A DNA stretch of 64,000 nucleotides from Sialis fuliginosa (lineage: Eukaryota; Arthropoda; Insecta; Megaloptera; Sialidae): contig OY540820.1 of NCBI GenBank assembly GCA_961205875.1, forward strand, positions 9,610,001 through 9,674,000, written 5' to 3'. The notes below the pieces were generated by a model that did not search any database, was not told where the DNA came from, and was given only the letters and a program-made list of their open reading frames with translations. The position numbers were made by a program, and so were the translations under genes. Positions 61,927 to 64,000 of the stretch are shown here, one piece after another (positions within the stretch are counted from its first letter, which is position 1; every line of letters starts with the position of its first letter).

Positions 61927-62381
61927 TTTATAATATTGGCTCCACTACTTCCATTTTTATCGGCATATCATTAATCATATACAATTTTATAAGTTCCTAC
62001 CATTAATTTCATATTGTCGTGACATTTACACCATCCTGTATAATATATAAAATAGGTACATAATATGTCTTAATAAGCATAAAACATAATACACTGAAAA
62101 CAAAACTAAGAAACACCCACGAGTTTGTTAATCCATGAAATCTTTACGTTTCATTCCTAACGTAGGTATGTCGAAACAACATAAATAACATACAATGTCT
62201 GTGTGTTGACGAACCTTTTCACAACTTCAGCATTTTGCATGTGCGGAAAAGTTACACAGGTTTAAGCTAATTAACGGTGGATATGTTTTTGATATATCGG
62301 CAAAAGAGTTGCAAACAGTTTCACTTCTGTTTGACTAGTAATTTTGATGAAAGTAAAATTAGTTTATGTAATAAATATAGT

Positions 62382-62632
62382 CCAGACTGTGGAGGCTAAA
62401 ACAGATTATTTTTGCGTACAGTTTTATTACTTACAAGATATGTTACAAAAGTGATATAGAATAATACCCTAAGTTTGCTCCGATTTTAGTTGTCCGCGAC
62501 AGGAGTTAACCATGATTCTATTGCAAACTTCTTCAGATTTTTGCTAAATAGCGGTCTAAATAAGTACTCGTACTATACAAAAAAAAGTTTTATATAAAAA
62601 GTATTCGTTACAAAATTCCCTACAACCTCCAT
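62382..62632. repeat. Interspersed repeat, second copy
   Basis: CCAGACTGTGGAGGCTAAAA starts it; AGCGGTCTAAATAAGTACTC and CAAAATTCCCTACAACCTCC end it, the latter being the reverse complement of 50210-50280. No coding capacity. Confidence 0.6.
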
Positions 62633-62997
62633 TAGTACCTCCCTCAACTATAACCACGGGGAGTCTCTATCCATAATCCGATGCACCTCTCTGACCGCCC
62701 TCTTGTCAGATCTCAAGGACCTACAGATCAGATGTGTGTACTAAGCAAATAAAATAAATAATTTTCACTTACATTCTCTGACGCGACAGCAATAATTGTT
62801 GATGCGATAATAAAATAAATTCAATTAAAAAATAAGGTCAGACAATCATATCGTTTAGTAGTACATGTACGTTAATTTACATGTTCTTTTTAATGGCGCC
62901 AGCCATCTAAAACTCGAGATTTCTTTAAAATTTCTGTCTGGATAATGAATAAGGAGTATTCATCGTCAGGCTTGTTGTAATTAAGTTTTAATATAAA

Positions 62998-63670
62998 GGG
63001 TCATTTAATAACTATAATAGAACTTTGGCAGTCGACTGCGGCCATGTTTGAAAATATTTTACTGTCATTGTGTTATGTCATATTCACCATTTTACCATGG
63101 AGCACTATACGATTCAACAACGCGTCGAAACCGTAAAAAAATGTTATCAAAATTCGATTTCTATTCGCAAGACGTTCCGCACGTTACGTACCGAGCTCAC
63201 CATTCGGCGAATTATGAATAAATTCGAGGAAAGTGGTTCAGTGGCTGATTGGGCAATTCCAGTACATCAAAGAAACGCGCGGTCGACCGAAAATATTGCT
63301 GCGGTGGCACAAAATGAACAAAATTCAAACTGTCCAAGAACTGAAGCCAAATTACCATTCCACTTGTTTGAGCTCTGGAGCAGTTGGATACCGATCCCAA
63401 TTTTGGCCAAAAATCATTATTTTCAGCGACGAGGCGCAATATTGTGCAATTTGACGCCCGTAGACTTTTTTCTTTGGGGTTATGTTATGTGCCCGAGTCA
63501 TCCAAAATTGGACCTCTTTTATGACCACCGTGGAGGCAATTTGAACGATATTATTTTTAAAACATAGTGGAATCGAATGCTCTTTAACTTGAAATAAAAA
63601 GATTTGCTATATCTCAAATAAAACTTGTTTAATTTAAATTCAAAGATTTATCAGTTTTAATGCATGACCT
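62998..63670 (+). mobile_element. Deleted mariner/Tc1-superfamily element
   Basis: Left GGGTCATTTAATAA and right TTTTAATGCATGACCT are roughly inverted and enclose the transposase remnant. About 670 bases remain of an element that normally exceeds 1.2 kb. Limits are approximate. Confidence 0.6.
63097..63567 (+). pseudogene. Mariner-like transposase, internally deleted and frameshifted
   Basis: ATG at 63097 starts MEHYTIQQRVETVKKCYQN, the typical N-terminus of a family of insect IS630/Tc1/mariner transposases, followed by RKTFRTLRTELTIRRIMNKFEESGSV and PVHQRNARSTENIAAVAQ (helix-turn-helix DNA-binding part). The block with the first catalytic Asp (PKIIIFSDEAQY) is read in another frame (63233..63454), so a frameshift is present. 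The region with the second Asp is deleted. The end NLTPVDFFLWGYV returns in the first frame and holds the last acidic position. The 158-codon product cannot be active. Confidence 0.85.
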
Positions 63671-64000
63671 ATTACTATTTAATGCAGTTTATATGTAATA
63701 TTATGTTCAGTTCAATGATTCCTAGAAGAAAATATCATATCCGTATTATTATGAATACAACGTTACCTTATTTCAGCAGTCTTCAACCTTGGTTCCGCGA
63801 AATTCTTAGGATACTCAGAAGTTTTAAAAGGTTCCTTGAATAATTCTCGTATTCAAATCCAATATCACTTATTTTGATAAATCTTCTTGGTATAAGCTGC
63901 AACAGTTTTGAACATCTTCAGGGCTCTATTTCAATAGAGCCTAAAAGTTTGTTTAAATGAAAGTACTCCAACAATTAGATTAATCGTTTAAATAAACTTT

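Noticed and set aside
1-64000. CRISPR array, bacterial operon or prophage
   Set aside because: Repeats are palindromic transposons or tandem duplications without spacer periodicity, and the only genes are intron-containing or transposon-derived.

Overview
The window looks like nuclear genomic DNA of an arthropod, most likely an insect. It is very AT-rich, has almost no long open frames, and has GT-AG introns and many short non-autonomous DNA transposons. It also holds remnants of mariner, Tc1 and LINE elements of insect type. The order cannot be fixed from the sequence; a hemipteran is possible but unproven.

The only host gene I can support is the N-terminal part of perlecan (trol in flies, HSPG2 in vertebrates), on the + strand between 34151 and 44862. 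Eight exons join without a phase conflict into 491 codons. They encode, in order, an acidic/basic N-terminal segment with a furin-like RIKR site, a Ser-Gly/acidic stretch of the kind that carries heparan sulphate, a complete SEA domain, an LDL-receptor class A repeat, a Thr-rich linker with a second LDLa repeat, and a third LDLa repeat. The signal-peptide exon is not identified. The remaining LDLa, Ig, laminin and LG exons must lie beyond 64000, so the last 19 kb reads as one long intron or as intron plus unrecognised exons. A CpG-richer block with a TATA box and arthropod initiators at 27.6 kb is a candidate promoter, but its link to perlecan is inference.

Layout: 1-27500 is repeat-rich non-coding DNA with many palindromic elements. 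27540-27850 is the promoter-like block. 29386-33753 carries three members of a six-member 0.5 kb transposon family. 34151-44862 is the perlecan segment, whose introns are loaded with small inverted-repeat elements, several with clear 8-bp target duplications. 44863-64000 holds more MITEs, a deleted Tc1-like element (47474-48032), a 5'-truncated LINE with an RNase H domain (57598-58720), a 296-bp tandem duplication with CCAAT, TGACGTA and CGCGCC motifs (61333-61926), and a deleted mariner-like transposase (about 62998-63670).

No tRNA, rRNA, CRISPR or bacterial feature was seen. The best new material is structural: small transposon families with their target-site duplications, a GATC-rich hairpin, direct repeats flanking a SEA-domain exon, and a hAT-like insertion inside an otherwise open frame.
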